64,000 nt of DNA. It comes from Bacteroidota bacterium. GTDB lineage: Bacteria; Bacteroidota; Bacteroidia; Chitinophagales; Chitinophagaceae. The stretch lies in assembly GCA_013286315.1 (NCBI GenBank), contig JABDFX010000001.1, positions 40,300 through 104,299 on the forward strand. The letters run 5' to 3'. The translations under genes and the position numbers were made by a program. Positions 27,371-37,009 of the stretch are shown piece after piece; the first letter of the stretch is position 1, and every line of letters begins with the position of its first letter. The notes beneath the pieces were generated by a model. That model ran no database searches and was not told where the DNA came from. It saw only the letters and a list, made by a program, of their open reading frames with translations.

Positions 27371-28660
27371 TTAATTTTTCCAACATAGTCTTATTTTCTC
27401 GAACTCATCAAATGATTCCAATAGTCCCTTAAAACCGTGCTCGACAGAATTATTTCCAGAAACTTCGAGCCCCTTTTTTATCATGTTGTTCCTTAAATCT
27501 TCGTCGGTTGCAACCATTTTAATTTTCTCTTTAATATCCAGATATTCTTTCGGGTCAATATATAATGCAGCTCCCTGTGTTTGCTCGTGATGACCAGCAA
27601 AATCACTGCAGATTACCGGACATCCGCATGAAATAGCTTCAGATATTGGCATATTAGTGGGTCCCAGGAGAGACGGGAATACCATTGCAAATGCGTGGGT
27701 ATATAAAACCTTCATCTCCGCATCTGATACAAAACCTAAATAGCGAATTTCCTGACCTAGATTTTCGTTCTTTAAAAAATCCATGACATACTCAAGGTTT
27801 CCCTGATCCGACCCGGTGAATATCAACTCAAAAATAATTCCTTCTCTTTTAAGTGCAGCCATTGCCTTTATAAGATTTATATGATTCTTATGGGGCCAGA
27901 ATTGAGCCGGGTAAAAAAGATATTTTTTATTCATTAGCTTAAATTTTTCCAGAATATCAATAACTTCTGTGTTAGTTAATTCCAAATGAACAAGACCAGA
28001 AGGAAACTGTGGAACAATTACTATCTTATCGGGATTGGTATTGTAATATTGGCAAATATCAGATTTGCCACTTTCTGATTCGGCTATAATTCTGTAAGCC
28101 CTGTGTGCTATCGCATTTAAAAGGTTCTGCCTTGCATCATACTGTCCGTTATATGAAACCTCAGGAAAGACGCTTATAGTCAGATGCCCTATATCCCAAA
28201 TAGTAGAATAAAATGGTATGTCAAAATCCTCACATGTAAATGCCGCAGGATAATAAACACATTTAATTTGATGATCGTGAATCAATTTTCTGAAATTAGC
28301 GGGATCTTTCTGCGGTATTCTTTTACTTTCTATTATTGCTTTCAATTTATCTCTAACCAATGTCACAGAAGTCAGTTTCAATTTCTCGATGAAAAAATTG
28401 CTTGTCTTCAGAAGCCTCTCTAATGATTTTAGATATTTTTCCTGTTCGTTTTTTATACCAGCATCTCCGATTGGGTTATAAAGTACATAATTTGAGACCA
28501 TATTGTATTCTTCGGGAAGAATTTTTGTCTTCGATTTTACTATAAATATGAATTCATGATTACTGGAAACCCTGGAAAAATAGTCTACTACCGTCTTGGT
28601 ATAAGAATGACCCCCGCCCGCCGGACTACCCCAATTATCCAAATAAATTCCTATCCTCAT
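27371..28660 (-). CDS. GT4 family glycosyltransferase
   Basis: 429 aa. The N-terminus MRIGIYLDNWGSPAGGGHSY contains the AGGG acceptor loop. The donor half has YLFYPAQFWPHKNHINLIKA, LIFTGSDQGN, FAMVFPSLLGPTNMPISEAIS with the E at the donor phosphate site, and GCPVICSDFAGH. It is longer than average, with an inserted helical region near residues 75-120. The MIS(E)A pattern fits mannosyl- or rhamnosyl-transferase-like GT4 enzymes, but specificity is open. Confidence 0.92.
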   Translation of the reverse strand: MRIGIYLDNWGSPAGGGHSYTKTVVDYFSRVSSNHEFIFIVKSKTKILPEEYNMVSNYVLYNPIGDAGIKNEQEKYLKSLERLLKTSNFFIEKLKLTSVTLVRDKLKAIIESKRIPQKDPANFRKLIHDHQIKCVYYPAAFTCEDFDIPFYSTIWDIGHLTISVFPEVSYNGQYDARQNLLNAIAHRAYRIIAESESGKSDICQYYNTNPDKIVIVPQFPSGLVHLELTNTEVIDILEKFKLMNKKYLFYPAQFWPHKNHINLIKAMAALKREGIIFELIFTGSDQGNLEYVMDFLKNENLGQEIRYLGFVSDAEMKVLYTHAFAMVFPSLLGPTNMPISEAISCGCPVICSDFAGHHEQTQGAALYIDPKEYLDIKEKIKMVATDEDLRNNMIKKGLEVSGNNSVEHGFKGLLESFDEFEKIRLCWKN

Positions 28661-28671
28661 TTATTCTTCCG

Positions 28672-29445
28672 TTATCTCTTTACTTTTTGCGCAAGTGTTA
28701 TTATATGCCAGGTATCTTCATTTATTGCCTTTTCTTTATTATATCCGGCAAAATTATTAACAATGTTAAAATGACAATCTTCAAGCATGCCACTCATCTC
28801 CTGCAAAAGAAAAAATCTATTTTTTTGCGTTTCCTCTAAAATAAAATAAGTTCCATCATTATTTGTTTGATATATTGAATAGCGAACATCGCAGGTCTGA
28901 GATCTGATATCAATTGAAGTTTCGGAAATTCTCAAAATTTCTGAGTTTTCAAACTTCCACCTTTTAATTCGTATCGGATCATATCCTTTTAACATAGCTG
29001 CCGCATGCCAGAATTCGACAATAAAAATTCCTCCTTCATTTAATTTATCGTATACATTTTTAAAAACGGCTCTAATATTATCATTTGAAATTAAATACCC
29101 AATTGAATCAAATAAACAAAGTATCACATCGAACTTACGGGGAATATCCCCAATATCCCGCATATCAATCATTCTAAATTGAACATTAGACGAGCGCTCA
29201 CTGGCTTTTATTTTTGCCTGATCGATCATTCCATCAGAATTGTCGGTAGCAAGTATACTATAACCTTTCTTCTCAAGAAAAAAAGCATGATTTCCTGTAC
29301 CACAAGCTAATTCCAGTAGCTCATTATATTCGTTTCCATTGGTTTCAAGTATCAACTGGTGGATAAAATCAGATTCAGCTTTATAATCCTTGTCTGAGTA
29401 AAATAAATCATACAGACTTGCATGTTTTCCAATATATGATGGCAT
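28672..29445 (-). CDS. Class I SAM-dependent methyltransferase
   Basis: 257 aa. YNELLELACGTGNHAFFLEKKG near residue 37 is motif I, ILATDNSDGMIDQA is motif post-I, and DVILCLFDSIGYLISN motif II. GGIFIVEFWHAAAM lies at the usual motif III place. It is of the Methyltransf_25/UbiG-like type, and by context methylates a sugar or sugar-linked group. The DNA here looks more A+T-rich than the first 20 kb of the locus. Confidence 0.88.
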   Translation of the reverse strand: MPSYIGKHASLYDLFYSDKDYKAESDFIHQLILETNGNEYNELLELACGTGNHAFFLEKKGYSILATDNSDGMIDQAKIKASERSSNVQFRMIDMRDIGDIPRKFDVILCLFDSIGYLISNDNIRAVFKNVYDKLNEGGIFIVEFWHAAAMLKGYDPIRIKRWKFENSEILRISETSIDIRSQTCDVRYSIYQTNNDGTYFILEETQKNRFFLLQEMSGMLEDCHFNIVNNFAGYNKEKAINEDTWHIITLAQKVKR

Positions 29446-29461
29446 TTTTTGTGGAGATTAC

Positions 29462-30298
29462 CTATTTAGGCGTAAGAAGAACACCGATATTTTGGAGATG
29501 AACCTCCTTATTAGGAAAAGTCATAGAATAACTATCAGATTCTTCGAATCCAAATCGTATTTTATATTTAGACTCTTCAATTACTTTATAAAATTCTTTC
29601 TTTGTCAATATTGTCGAAGCCACATTTACAATCTCATCCGAAATATCAATACTTCCAGGCCCGTTATCTCTTAATTGACTCGGTTGAATTGTAATTACAG
29701 CTGTATCCAAATTCAGATTTACCGGCAGTCTGCTTATATAAATAAAACTGTAGTTAGAATTTAATAATTTTGACAGAAATGCTAAGGGATCCGGAACATA
29801 TTGAATTGCACCCTGAGCAATACAAACAGGAGAGTTAGAATTCTGAAAAACGATGTCAATATTTTCGGAGAAGTTTAGAATATTATCAGAATAAGCATTT
29901 TTTTTTGCAGCCTCCACCATTTCTTTAGTCTCAACAATTTCCCATTGCTTTATTTGATCAGGAAAGAATTTGGATACAAAAAAATAAAAAGCTCCACAGG
30001 CGCCGCCAATTTCAACAATTGTCAATTTCTGATCCTTAAAATGATTCAATACATCGTTTATTACTAACAAATTCTGGATATCCTGCTTTTCTTTCAAAAC
30101 AACTGGAATATTATGAATATATTTTCTTGTTTTCAAAGAAACAACTTCTGCAATTCTTTTATTATTGTAAGACCCTGCTTTCTCCGCTTCTTCAAAAGTT
30201 GCAAATTGAGGCATAACCAATTTCTCGAATAAGGGTTGTCGTTTTCTCGCAAGTTTCCGATAAATAATTGGTGGTATAATATCGCGAAAATTAACCAT
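29462..30298 (-). CDS. TIGR04325-like putative methyltransferase
   Basis: 278 aa. ATFEEAEKAGSYNNKRIAEV at about residues 33-52 and the later TIVEIGGACGAFYFFVSKFF, IVETKEMVEAAKKNA, FIYISRLPVN and a C-terminal MTFPNKEVHL match the TIGR04325 (LIC12133-type) family, whose members are predicted methyltransferases of surface-glycan loci. GxGxxG is replaced with GGACG. The biochemical role is not established for the family. Confidence 0.82.
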   Translation of the reverse strand: MVNFRDIIPPIIYRKLARKRQPLFEKLVMPQFATFEEAEKAGSYNNKRIAEVVSLKTRKYIHNIPVVLKEKQDIQNLLVINDVLNHFKDQKLTIVEIGGACGAFYFFVSKFFPDQIKQWEIVETKEMVEAAKKNAYSDNILNFSENIDIVFQNSNSPVCIAQGAIQYVPDPLAFLSKLLNSNYSFIYISRLPVNLNLDTAVITIQPSQLRDNGPGSIDISDEIVNVASTILTKKEFYKVIEESKYKIRFGFEESDSYSMTFPNKEVHLQNIGVLLTPK

Positions 30299-30300
30299 GT

Positions 30301-31398
30301 CTAATAAGTAATAGCATCACAAACGAATGCTATTTGATCTTCGGTGAGGTTTGTTGAAGAAGGCAGATATAATCCATTTTCCCAAATATTTTCAGCAATG
30401 GGGCAATCTATTTGGCGGAATCCCTTAACACGTTGAACGCAAGGCTGTAAGTTCATCGGGCAAAAAAAAGTCCTTGTTTCTATCCCCTGATCGCTTAATT
30501 TCCTGACAAGTTCATTTCTTGTTATTCCTAATTCCGGATCAACCACAATACCATACATCCAGTAAACATTTCTGGCCCAGACAGCTTCAAAAGGAGTTTT
30601 AATTCCAGGTTTATTTGCTAAATACTTATTATATAAATGCGCGACTCTCCTCTTGTCAGAAATAATGTTTTCTATCTTTCTAACCTGGGCCAACCCCATC
30701 GCCGCCTGATAGCCTGTCATTCTGAAATTGAATCCCGCTTCCTCATGAAAAAAACGCGGCTTAGTAAAAGCCAGGTTTCTCAGTAATCTTAATTTATCCG
30801 CTGTTAATTCATCATTAGTAGTTACCATCCCACCCTCACCAGTCGTGATAATCTTATTGGCATAAAAACTGAAGCAATTAAGGTGTCCAAAATTACCAGT
30901 CATCTTTCCATTAACAGATGCGCCATGAGATTCGGCACAATCTTCAATAACGATTAATTTATATTTCTCGGCGATTACCATTAGTTTTTCCATTTGAACC
31001 GGATGTCCAAATAAATGAACCGGTATGATCGCCCTTGTTTTAGATGTTATCAGAGATTCAATAAGATCCAGATTCAGATTCCAGGTTTCAGGTTCTGAGT
31101 CAACGGGTATTGGTACGGCATTGTTGTGAATAATTGCTAATGCAGAAGCAATGTTGGTGCTTGCGCTTACTAATATTTCCTCGCCCTGCTTTATATCGCA
31201 GGCCGCTACGGCCAGATGCAGAGCCGTTGTACCATTACTGACTGCAACAGCATATTTGCATCCTATATATTTTGCGAATTCGTTTTCAAAATTTGGAATA
31301 TAGCTGCCAAAGGATCCGGAAATCTCTCCCTTCTGCAGGGCATCCATAACGGCGTCCATTTCCTCCTTACCAATAATCGGCTCAAATACTGGGATCAT
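30301..31398 (-). CDS. DegT aminotransferase, probable GDP-perosamine synthase
   Basis: 365 aa PLP enzyme. The N-terminus MIPVFEPIIGKEEMDAVMDA, VSNGTTALHLA, EDCAESHGASVNG and SFYANKIITTGEGGM with lysine K182 read like perosamine synthetase Per/RfbE. Gmd encoded at 20945-21898 supplies the GDP-4-keto-6-deoxymannose this enzyme would aminate at C4. The link is inferred from motif resemblance and from having a gmd but no fcl here. Another 4-keto sugar could be the true substrate. Confidence 0.8.
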   Translation of the reverse strand: MIPVFEPIIGKEEMDAVMDALQKGEISGSFGSYIPNFENEFAKYIGCKYAVAVSNGTTALHLAVAACDIKQGEEILVSASTNIASALAIIHNNAVPIPVDSEPETWNLNLDLIESLITSKTRAIIPVHLFGHPVQMEKLMVIAEKYKLIVIEDCAESHGASVNGKMTGNFGHLNCFSFYANKIITTGEGGMVTTNDELTADKLRLLRNLAFTKPRFFHEEAGFNFRMTGYQAAMGLAQVRKIENIISDKRRVAHLYNKYLANKPGIKTPFEAVWARNVYWMYGIVVDPELGITRNELVRKLSDQGIETRTFFCPMNLQPCVQRVKGFRQIDCPIAENIWENGLYLPSSTNLTEDQIAFVCDAITY

Positions 31399-31817
31399 TT
31401 TTTAAAATCTATAAATACTTTATCATTTTCAAGTCCCATGAATGGTCCCTGTTTGACGCTTATACATTGCATATCTTCAATCACTTTTATTGCATGTATT
31501 CCATGAATAAGAACTATGGCATCTCCTGCTTTTAATATAACTTCCCTTAGCATTTCCCCGTCATCACTATAAAGTTCGACAGCTACCACACCTCTTTGAA
31601 CGACAAACATCTGTTGTAAGTCATCTATTAACCGGGTGACAGACTTATGATAATGAGGTGCCTCTTTAAATCCGGCATCATGTGCCAAAAGACCAAATTG
31701 AAAAGAAGACTCCGGCGGAGAAAAAAATGTAGTTGTTTTAACGGTAACGTCAGCCCAAATAATTTCCGCATATTTAATTCCATGGTATTCGACCTTCTCC
31801 AATTGGTTCATCATCAA
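31395..31817 (-). CDS. Cupin-fold protein of glycan loci
   Basis: 140 aa. GLLAHDAGFKEAPHYHKSV supplies a cupin metal-type HxH, and DDLQQMFVVQRGVVAVELY, LKAGDAIVLIHGIHAI completes the beta barrel. It resembles small cupins that occur next to DegT aminotransferases in O-antigen clusters and may be an isomerase or a binding protein, but no reaction can be assigned. It overlaps the DegT gene by 4 bases. Confidence 0.75.
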   Translation of the reverse strand: MMMNQLEKVEYHGIKYAEIIWADVTVKTTTFFSPPESSFQFGLLAHDAGFKEAPHYHKSVTRLIDDLQQMFVVQRGVVAVELYSDDGEMLREVILKAGDAIVLIHGIHAIKVIEDMQCISVKQGPFMGLENDKVFIDFKK

Positions 31818-31867
31818 ATTTTTAGCTGAATATTAAATTTAAATCAATTATAAAATCATATTCCAGA

Positions 31868-33409
31868 TTATCTCTCATGCTCTGGAATATCCTTAATTAC
31901 TCTGGCGGGATTTCCAGCAACAACTGTCCAGGCGGGAATATCCTTTGTTACAACACTTGCAGCACCAACAACTGCTCCTTCACCTACTGTAACTCCTTTG
32001 AGAATATAAACTCCCGCTCCGATCCACGCACCCCTGGATATTTTTACTGGTTTAGAAGGTACAATTTTCCAATTATGGTGTTTATTATTTAACCAATCCG
32101 CGGTGTCATTCTTGCGAAGACTATAGCGGGAATTATGATTATCGCTATCCTGAATTATACATTGATAAGATATCAACACGTCATCTTCAACTATTATGCT
32201 CTCTACGCAATCCAAAAGTGTTCCGCCGCCGATAAACACATTTCGTCCAATAGTTATTTTACCGTTTTCCGTTTCTGTTACAATTTTACCAGCAATATAA
32301 CAAGCATCTCCTATTATGATTTCACCACCAGATTTTCTTATATCAATTTGGCCTTCAATAACGGTCCCTGTGCCAACTACACTTCCTATTAACTGAGCAG
32401 AAGAAATTATTGGACGATGAAATACTCTACGTTGTATTATTCTGGCCACACTTATAATTATCGGTGGCGTAATCTGTTTGACTATAGATTTTATTCTTGA
32501 CATATTCAAATGCTTACTATCGTTATTTTCCCGGCCCTTTTCGAATAAATATTTTTCAATTTTTGCCGAATATGAAATGTGTTCATCGATTCCTTCCGGA
32601 AATCTCGTAATACTGTAATTGTTATCAAACTGAGACGATATTGCATAAGGGTTTTTTCTTATGGCATGCGTTCCAGATTTGTCAAATCCTATATTGCTAA
32701 CCAGACTTTTATCCGGGAACAGGGTTAATCCTTTATTTTTGAATATTGACCACCACCAACGAATTGCCCATGAATCAAGTTCCTTTGTTTCCATTTGTTT
32801 ATACAACATTGATGAATACGGGTAGGTCCCGTTAAGATCAAATTTTCTCGCCAAAACTTTATCAGTTTTTAAAATTTCATACCCTGTCGCGAATTTGTCA
32901 AACAAATTCCAAGCTCTTTTCCAGGTAGCCCATCCCCATGATGATGCCATCGAAGTAAAGAAGGCGGAGTTATTTTGAGGAATATTTCTAATTGGAAAAT
33001 TGTAACCGGAAATCTGCATCACTTTATCATCCAGAATATATTTTGATAAAGCATCATTCATGTATTTTATGAACCCATTTGACAACAAAAGATCATCTTC
33101 CAACACAATCACGATACCGAATTTATTAACTATTTCAGTAACGCCACGTATTACTGAATTAGCTAACCCCCGATTTGTTTCGCTTTCAATTAAATGTACC
33201 TCCTTGCACCATAGCCGGCTTTTTATCAAAGTCCGAACTTCATTAACCTTATGGAGATCTTCGTTGTTATCAATATTCTTGGGGCCATCAGAAAATACAT
33301 AAAGTATTGATTGATCAGCCAAATCATTACTCGCTAAAGACTCCAGCGTTTGTCTTGTATGCCATGGGCGATTATACACAAAAAGAGCTATAGGTGAAAG
33401 ATTGCTCAA
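31868..33409 (-). CDS. Fusion: glycosyltransferase plus hexapeptide acyltransferase
   Basis: 513 aa with two enzymes in one chain. Residues 1-320 are GT-A-like: [50 protein letters not shown] with the DD metal motif, [14 protein letters not shown]. Residues about 335-513 are a left-handed beta-helix: [79 protein letters not shown]. It probably adds a sugar and acetylates it or its neighbour. Residues 320-335 form the linker. Confidence 0.88.
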   Translation of the reverse strand: MSNLSPIALFVYNRPWHTRQTLESLASNDLADQSILYVFSDGPKNIDNNEDLHKVNEVRTLIKSRLWCKEVHLIESETNRGLANSVIRGVTEIVNKFGIVIVLEDDLLLSNGFIKYMNDALSKYILDDKVMQISGYNFPIRNIPQNNSAFFTSMASSWGWATWKRAWNLFDKFATGYEILKTDKVLARKFDLNGTYPYSSMLYKQMETKELDSWAIRWWWSIFKNKGLTLFPDKSLVSNIGFDKSGTHAIRKNPYAISSQFDNNYSITRFPEGIDEHISYSAKIEKYLFEKGRENNDSKHLNMSRIKSIVKQITPPIIISVARIIQRRVFHRPIISSAQLIGSVVGTGTVIEGQIDIRKSGGEIIIGDACYIAGKIVTETENGKITIGRNVFIGGGTLLDCVESIIVEDDVLISYQCIIQDSDNHNSRYSLRKNDTADWLNNKHHNWKIVPSKPVKISRGAWIGAGVYILKGVTVGEGAVVGAASVVTKDIPAWTVVAGNPARVIKDIPEHER

Positions 33410-34095
33410 TTTTTCAACTTAAAAAGAATATCATAATAGCCGATTTGGGCGATAGGAGAATATAAATCCCGCAGGTAATTTTCTATTTCTTGTTTAAATC
33501 TTGCTTCAACTAAAATAAATCTTGGCTTGAACTTTCTAAAATCGATTCCCTTTAACACCGAAAGTTCATATCCTTCCACATCCAGTGACAACAGATCTAT
33601 TTTCGATATCTTATGCTTTTCTAAAAGTGCAGTAAGTGTTGCAACAGGCACTCTAATTTCATAAGTTATTACATCTTGAATTTCGCAACCCTTTTGAACA
33701 TGCTCAATTTCTTCCCTTTCAGATCCCATTGCGCCCTTGACAAGTGACATAAGATTTGAATATCTCATCTCAATTTCTTTTTCAGGGTAATCAAAAGGTA
33801 CCAACGCATAATTTTCCACAATGCAACCAGGTCGATTAATTTTGCAACTTACGGCAAGTTCCGGTATGGGTTCTATTAGCAAGCCTTTCCATTTCAGTTT
33901 TTTTTCAAATAAAAGAGTATTACTCTGACTAATTCCATCATTCGCACCGGCCTCAATAAAAAATCCTCTCTTAAAATTTAAATAAGAAAGTAATTTAATA
34001 TCCAGTTTATCCAGCGCAAAACTTTCATATTGTTCAGGCTTGAAATATTTGTATATCTTTCGATAAATCTTTGTAAATATTTTCATTATTTTCAA
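33406..34095 (-). CDS. FkbM family methyltransferase
   Basis: 229 aa. [20 protein letters not shown] near residue 44 is the motif I of the branch with [19 protein letters not shown] follows, and [20 protein letters not shown] near 165 is the FkbM signature. Methylation of a sugar in the glycan is the probable role. Overlaps of 4 bases on both sides tie it to the GT-acyltransferase fusion and to the next methyltransferase-like gene. Confidence 0.9.
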   Translation of the reverse strand: MKIMKIFTKIYRKIYKYFKPEQYESFALDKLDIKLLSYLNFKRGFFIEAGANDGISQSNTLLFEKKLKWKGLLIEPIPELAVSCKINRPGCIVENYALVPFDYPEKEIEMRYSNLMSLVKGAMGSEREEIEHVQKGCEIQDVITYEIRVPVATLTALLEKHKISKIDLLSLDVEGYELSVLKGIDFRKFKPRFILVEARFKQEIENYLRDLYSPIAQIGYYDILFKLKN

Positions 34096-34787
34096 TATCC
34101 TCCTCCAATGGGTATAGTAGGCTGATTGCCAAGAGGCTTAAAATTAAAATCTCTTTTAAAAAAAAGGGATGTAGTCCAAGTATAATCATTAATTGGTCCA
34201 AAGCCGTGCATGTCGACTTCAATAAAATTATTCCCTCTTAAAAATTCAGAAATCTGAGGATCTCTATCAGAATTATCCAATATTAACAGTCCCCCATCCA
34301 TTATAAATTCTAGCGAAATCACTGCACATTTTTCCCGCAATATACCGTCAATTATTATTACGTCAAATTTCCGATTGAAATCCTTTATTGCCTCTACATA
34401 TTTACTTTCATCTCTATATTGTAAATCTTGATTTGCTATCTTAAATGATGAAATTTTATTATACCACTCTAGATTATGCTCAATTGAACAAATTATTTTA
34501 GCTCGCGCGGAAAAAAAAAGTGAAGAGTTACCGGCGCCCCATTCCAATACGGTTTTATCATTAAGATTTAATTGTTGTAAATATTCAATCGCAGGATAGG
34601 TAAACCATGGAATGGGTTTGTTTTCTTTGTTAATACATTGATTAAGTTCTTTAGATTTGGCATGACCATATTCATTTTCCAAAATTGTATTAAGCACCGT
34701 ATTTCGAGGGACATCCAAATGTTTATTACTTTTTAAAAAAAACGCAAGCCTTCTTAAAGCACTATTTTTTATTCTATCGAAATCCAT
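34092..34787 (-). CDS. SAM methyltransferase-like protein
   Basis: 231 aa. LNDKTVLEWGAGNSSLFFSA near residue 73 is a good motif I, CSIEHNLEWY post-I, and FDVIIIDGILREKCA motif II. Similar proteins occur in bacterial glycan loci as unnamed methyltransferases. The first 70 residues resemble none I know. It ends in [12 protein letters not shown]. Role: probably sugar methylation, unproven. Confidence 0.78.
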   Translation of the reverse strand: MDFDRIKNSALRRLAFFLKSNKHLDVPRNTVLNTILENEYGHAKSKELNQCINKENKPIPWFTYPAIEYLQQLNLNDKTVLEWGAGNSSLFFSARAKIICSIEHNLEWYNKISSFKIANQDLQYRDESKYVEAIKDFNRKFDVIIIDGILREKCAVISLEFIMDGGLLILDNSDRDPQISEFLRGNNFIEVDMHGFGPINDYTWTTSLFFKRDFNFKPLGNQPTIPIGGGY

Positions 34788-36069
34788 TGTAAAAATTAAA
34801 ATTATAATTCAATAAAAAAGTGCCTTGACCTTGTGGGATTAATTTTCCGGTTTTATAATAATCTCCTGGTTCAACAAAAAATGAAATTGCATTTTGAATC
34901 CAATCGGAAATCTCTCCATTCACCTCACTAAATACTGTCATCTCATATTTTCCCGGAGTTAAAGGGAGGTTACTAATATTGATTTCGATAGTATTTTTTT
35001 CCTCCGAAATCTTATTAATTATTTGATTCGTTAAGCTGTTGTTTATATGAGTAACTCTATTACCATATACATCATCAATCCCAATGGCTACCATAACATT
35101 TCTTAACTCAATTTTTTTTTCATTTTTACAGAATAATATAATCTTTATATTTTCACCGCAAGTGAAAGAATCCGTCTTTTCACCATTTTCTTTTCTAAAT
35201 TCAAAAGAACTGAATTTAAGATATCCATTACCAGATCTATCTAGTCTATCAACAAGTGGTATTGTCTTCAAGGTAGAAGAGTCAATATTGTAGTGTTGTA
35301 TTACTTCGGTAATCGTATTTTTAAATGCAACTTTCCCATTTTTAATTAATATCCCATTACTACAAAGATTTTGTATCGCTGCCATATTATGACTAACAAA
35401 TAAAATCGTCCTGCCTTCCTGTTGACTTACATCTTTCATTTTACCAAGACATTTTTTTTGAAATTCGGCATCTCCTACTGCCAAAACCTCATCAACAATT
35501 AATATATCAGGCTCCAAATGAGCAGCAACTGCGAATGCCAATCGCACATACATTCCGGAGGAATAACGTTTCACAGGAGTATCGATATATCTGGCAACAC
35601 CTGAAAAATCAACAATTTCTTCAAACTTTCGTTTAATTTCAGGTTTCGTCATTCCTAAAATAGCACCGTTCAAAAAAATATTATCCCGGCCACTTAATTC
35701 GGGATGAAAACCCGTTCCAACTTCGAGTAAACTGGCGACTTTCCCCCTTATTTTTATCCGTCCTTTTGTAGGCGACGTCGTACGACTTAGTATTTTAAGA
35801 AGTGTACTTTTCCCTGCACCATTTCTTCCTATTATGCCCAATACCTCTCCTTTTTTTACTTCAAACTCAACATCCTTTAATGCCCAAACATATTCATTTG
35901 AAGCTTTAGCTGTTCGATCATTTTCGGCACCGATTTTTAAATAGGGATCTTCCTTACCTCGTAGGATATGCCACCAACGATTAAGATCGTGAGATATAGA
36001 ACCTGTTCCTATATCTCCAAGTTTGTATTGCTTAGATAAATTTTCGACCTTAATTACAATGTCAGACAT
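34774..36069 (-). CDS. wzt: ABC exporter ATP-binding subunit Wzt with C-terminal glycan-binding domain
   Basis: 431 aa from the ATG at 36069, chosen because MSDIVIKVENLSKQYKLG is the canonical start; the longer frame to 36153 only adds sequence overlapping wzm. Walker A is GIIGRNGAGKST, signature YSSGMYVRLAF, Walker B DILIVDEVLAVGD. After residue 265 comes a beta-rich Wzt_C-like region ending with PGKYEMTVFSEVNGE, which in known Wzt proteins recognises the modified non-reducing end of the glycan. It powers export of a finished chain across the inner membrane together with Wzm. Confidence 0.93.
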   Translation of the reverse strand: MSDIVIKVENLSKQYKLGDIGTGSISHDLNRWWHILRGKEDPYLKIGAENDRTAKASNEYVWALKDVEFEVKKGEVLGIIGRNGAGKSTLLKILSRTTSPTKGRIKIRGKVASLLEVGTGFHPELSGRDNIFLNGAILGMTKPEIKRKFEEIVDFSGVARYIDTPVKRYSSGMYVRLAFAVAAHLEPDILIVDEVLAVGDAEFQKKCLGKMKDVSQQEGRTILFVSHNMAAIQNLCSNGILIKNGKVAFKNTITEVIQHYNIDSSTLKTIPLVDRLDRSGNGYLKFSSFEFRKENGEKTDSFTCGENIKIILFCKNEKKIELRNVMVAIGIDDVYGNRVTHINNSLTNQIINKISEEKNTIEINISNLPLTPGKYEMTVFSEVNGEISDWIQNAISFFVEPGDYYKTGKLIPQGQGTFLLNYNFNFYNGFR

Positions 36070-36100
36070 CAGACGTAGATTTGTTCTGAATTGCGAGTAT

Positions 36101-36982
36101 TTATACAGTATCCATAAAACTTTTCTCCACTCTATTGAAGATGACAATTCCAAACAAAAGTATAATTAACATAAAACTGAAACTATAAGCAAGTGTTCCA
36201 GCGGAGAATGTCCCTTTTCCAAATAAACAATAGCGGAAACATTCGACAACAGGCGACAGCGGATTGGCGGAGACAAGTTTAGCATATCCTTTAGTTTGCA
36301 AAAATGATAGCGGATATGCAATCGGAGTAGCATACATGCCCAATTGAACCGCAAACCCTAGCAAAATAACTAAATCACGATATTTAGTGGTCAAGGATGA
36401 AATAACTATACCGAGACCAAGCCCCATCCCAGCCATTAATAAAACCAGAAATGGAATGTAAATCCAATAAATAGTAAAGTGCGTCATGTATCCGTGAAAA
36501 CGACACCAAATTATCATAATAAACAATAGTCCGAATTGAATTCCAAATCGAACTATATTAGATAAAATAATTGACAAAGGAAGTACCATTCTCGGAAAAT
36601 ATACTTTCCCAAAAATGTTTGCATTTGTAATAAATGTAGTTGATGTACTTGTAAGGCAGGATGAAAAATAATTCCAAATAGTAATTCCGCTCATATAAAA
36701 CAGTATAGGCTTAATACTGTCAGTCGGAATATTAGCAATTCGCCCGAATAAAAAAAGAAATATAATAGTTGTGAATAAGGGCTGGATTAAATGCCAGAGA
36801 GGTCCAAGAACGGTTTGTTTATACTGAGCAACAAAATCTCTCTTGACGAAAAGCCAAAGAAGATCGCGGTATTTCCAAATTTCTCCAAGCCGGATATCTA
36901 ATATCCCGGTTCTAGGAGTAATAACTTCCGTCCAGAATTCAGGTTTATTTTCCTTATTTGTCTCTAGTGCAACGATATTCAT
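36101..36982 (-). CDS. wzm: ABC-2 type polysaccharide export permease Wzm
   Basis: 293 aa with six hydrophobic segments. LRLGEIWKYRDLLWLFVKRD-type text (ILDIRLGEIWKYRDLLWLFV) and DFVAQYKQTVLGPLWHLIQP at residues 49-68 are hallmarks of the Wzm/TagG/KpsM family, with GMYATPIAYPLSFL later. It forms the membrane channel for lipid-linked O-antigen or capsule glycan. Spacing to wzt is about 30 bases. Confidence 0.95.
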   Translation of the reverse strand: MNIVALETNKENKPEFWTEVITPRTGILDIRLGEIWKYRDLLWLFVKRDFVAQYKQTVLGPLWHLIQPLFTTIIFLFLFGRIANIPTDSIKPILFYMSGITIWNYFSSCLTSTSTTFITNANIFGKVYFPRMVLPLSIILSNIVRFGIQFGLLFIMIIWCRFHGYMTHFTIYWIYIPFLVLLMAGMGLGLGIVISSLTTKYRDLVILLGFAVQLGMYATPIAYPLSFLQTKGYAKLVSANPLSPVVECFRYCLFGKGTFSAGTLAYSFSFMLIILLFGIVIFNRVEKSFMDTV

Positions 36983-37009
36983 TCTAAATCCAAGATTCGT
37001 TTAATTTAG

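Noticed and set aside
36070..36153. Upstream 28-codon extension of Wzt
   Set aside because: It overlaps the end of wzm and lacks family similarity; MSDIVIKVENLSK is the normal start.
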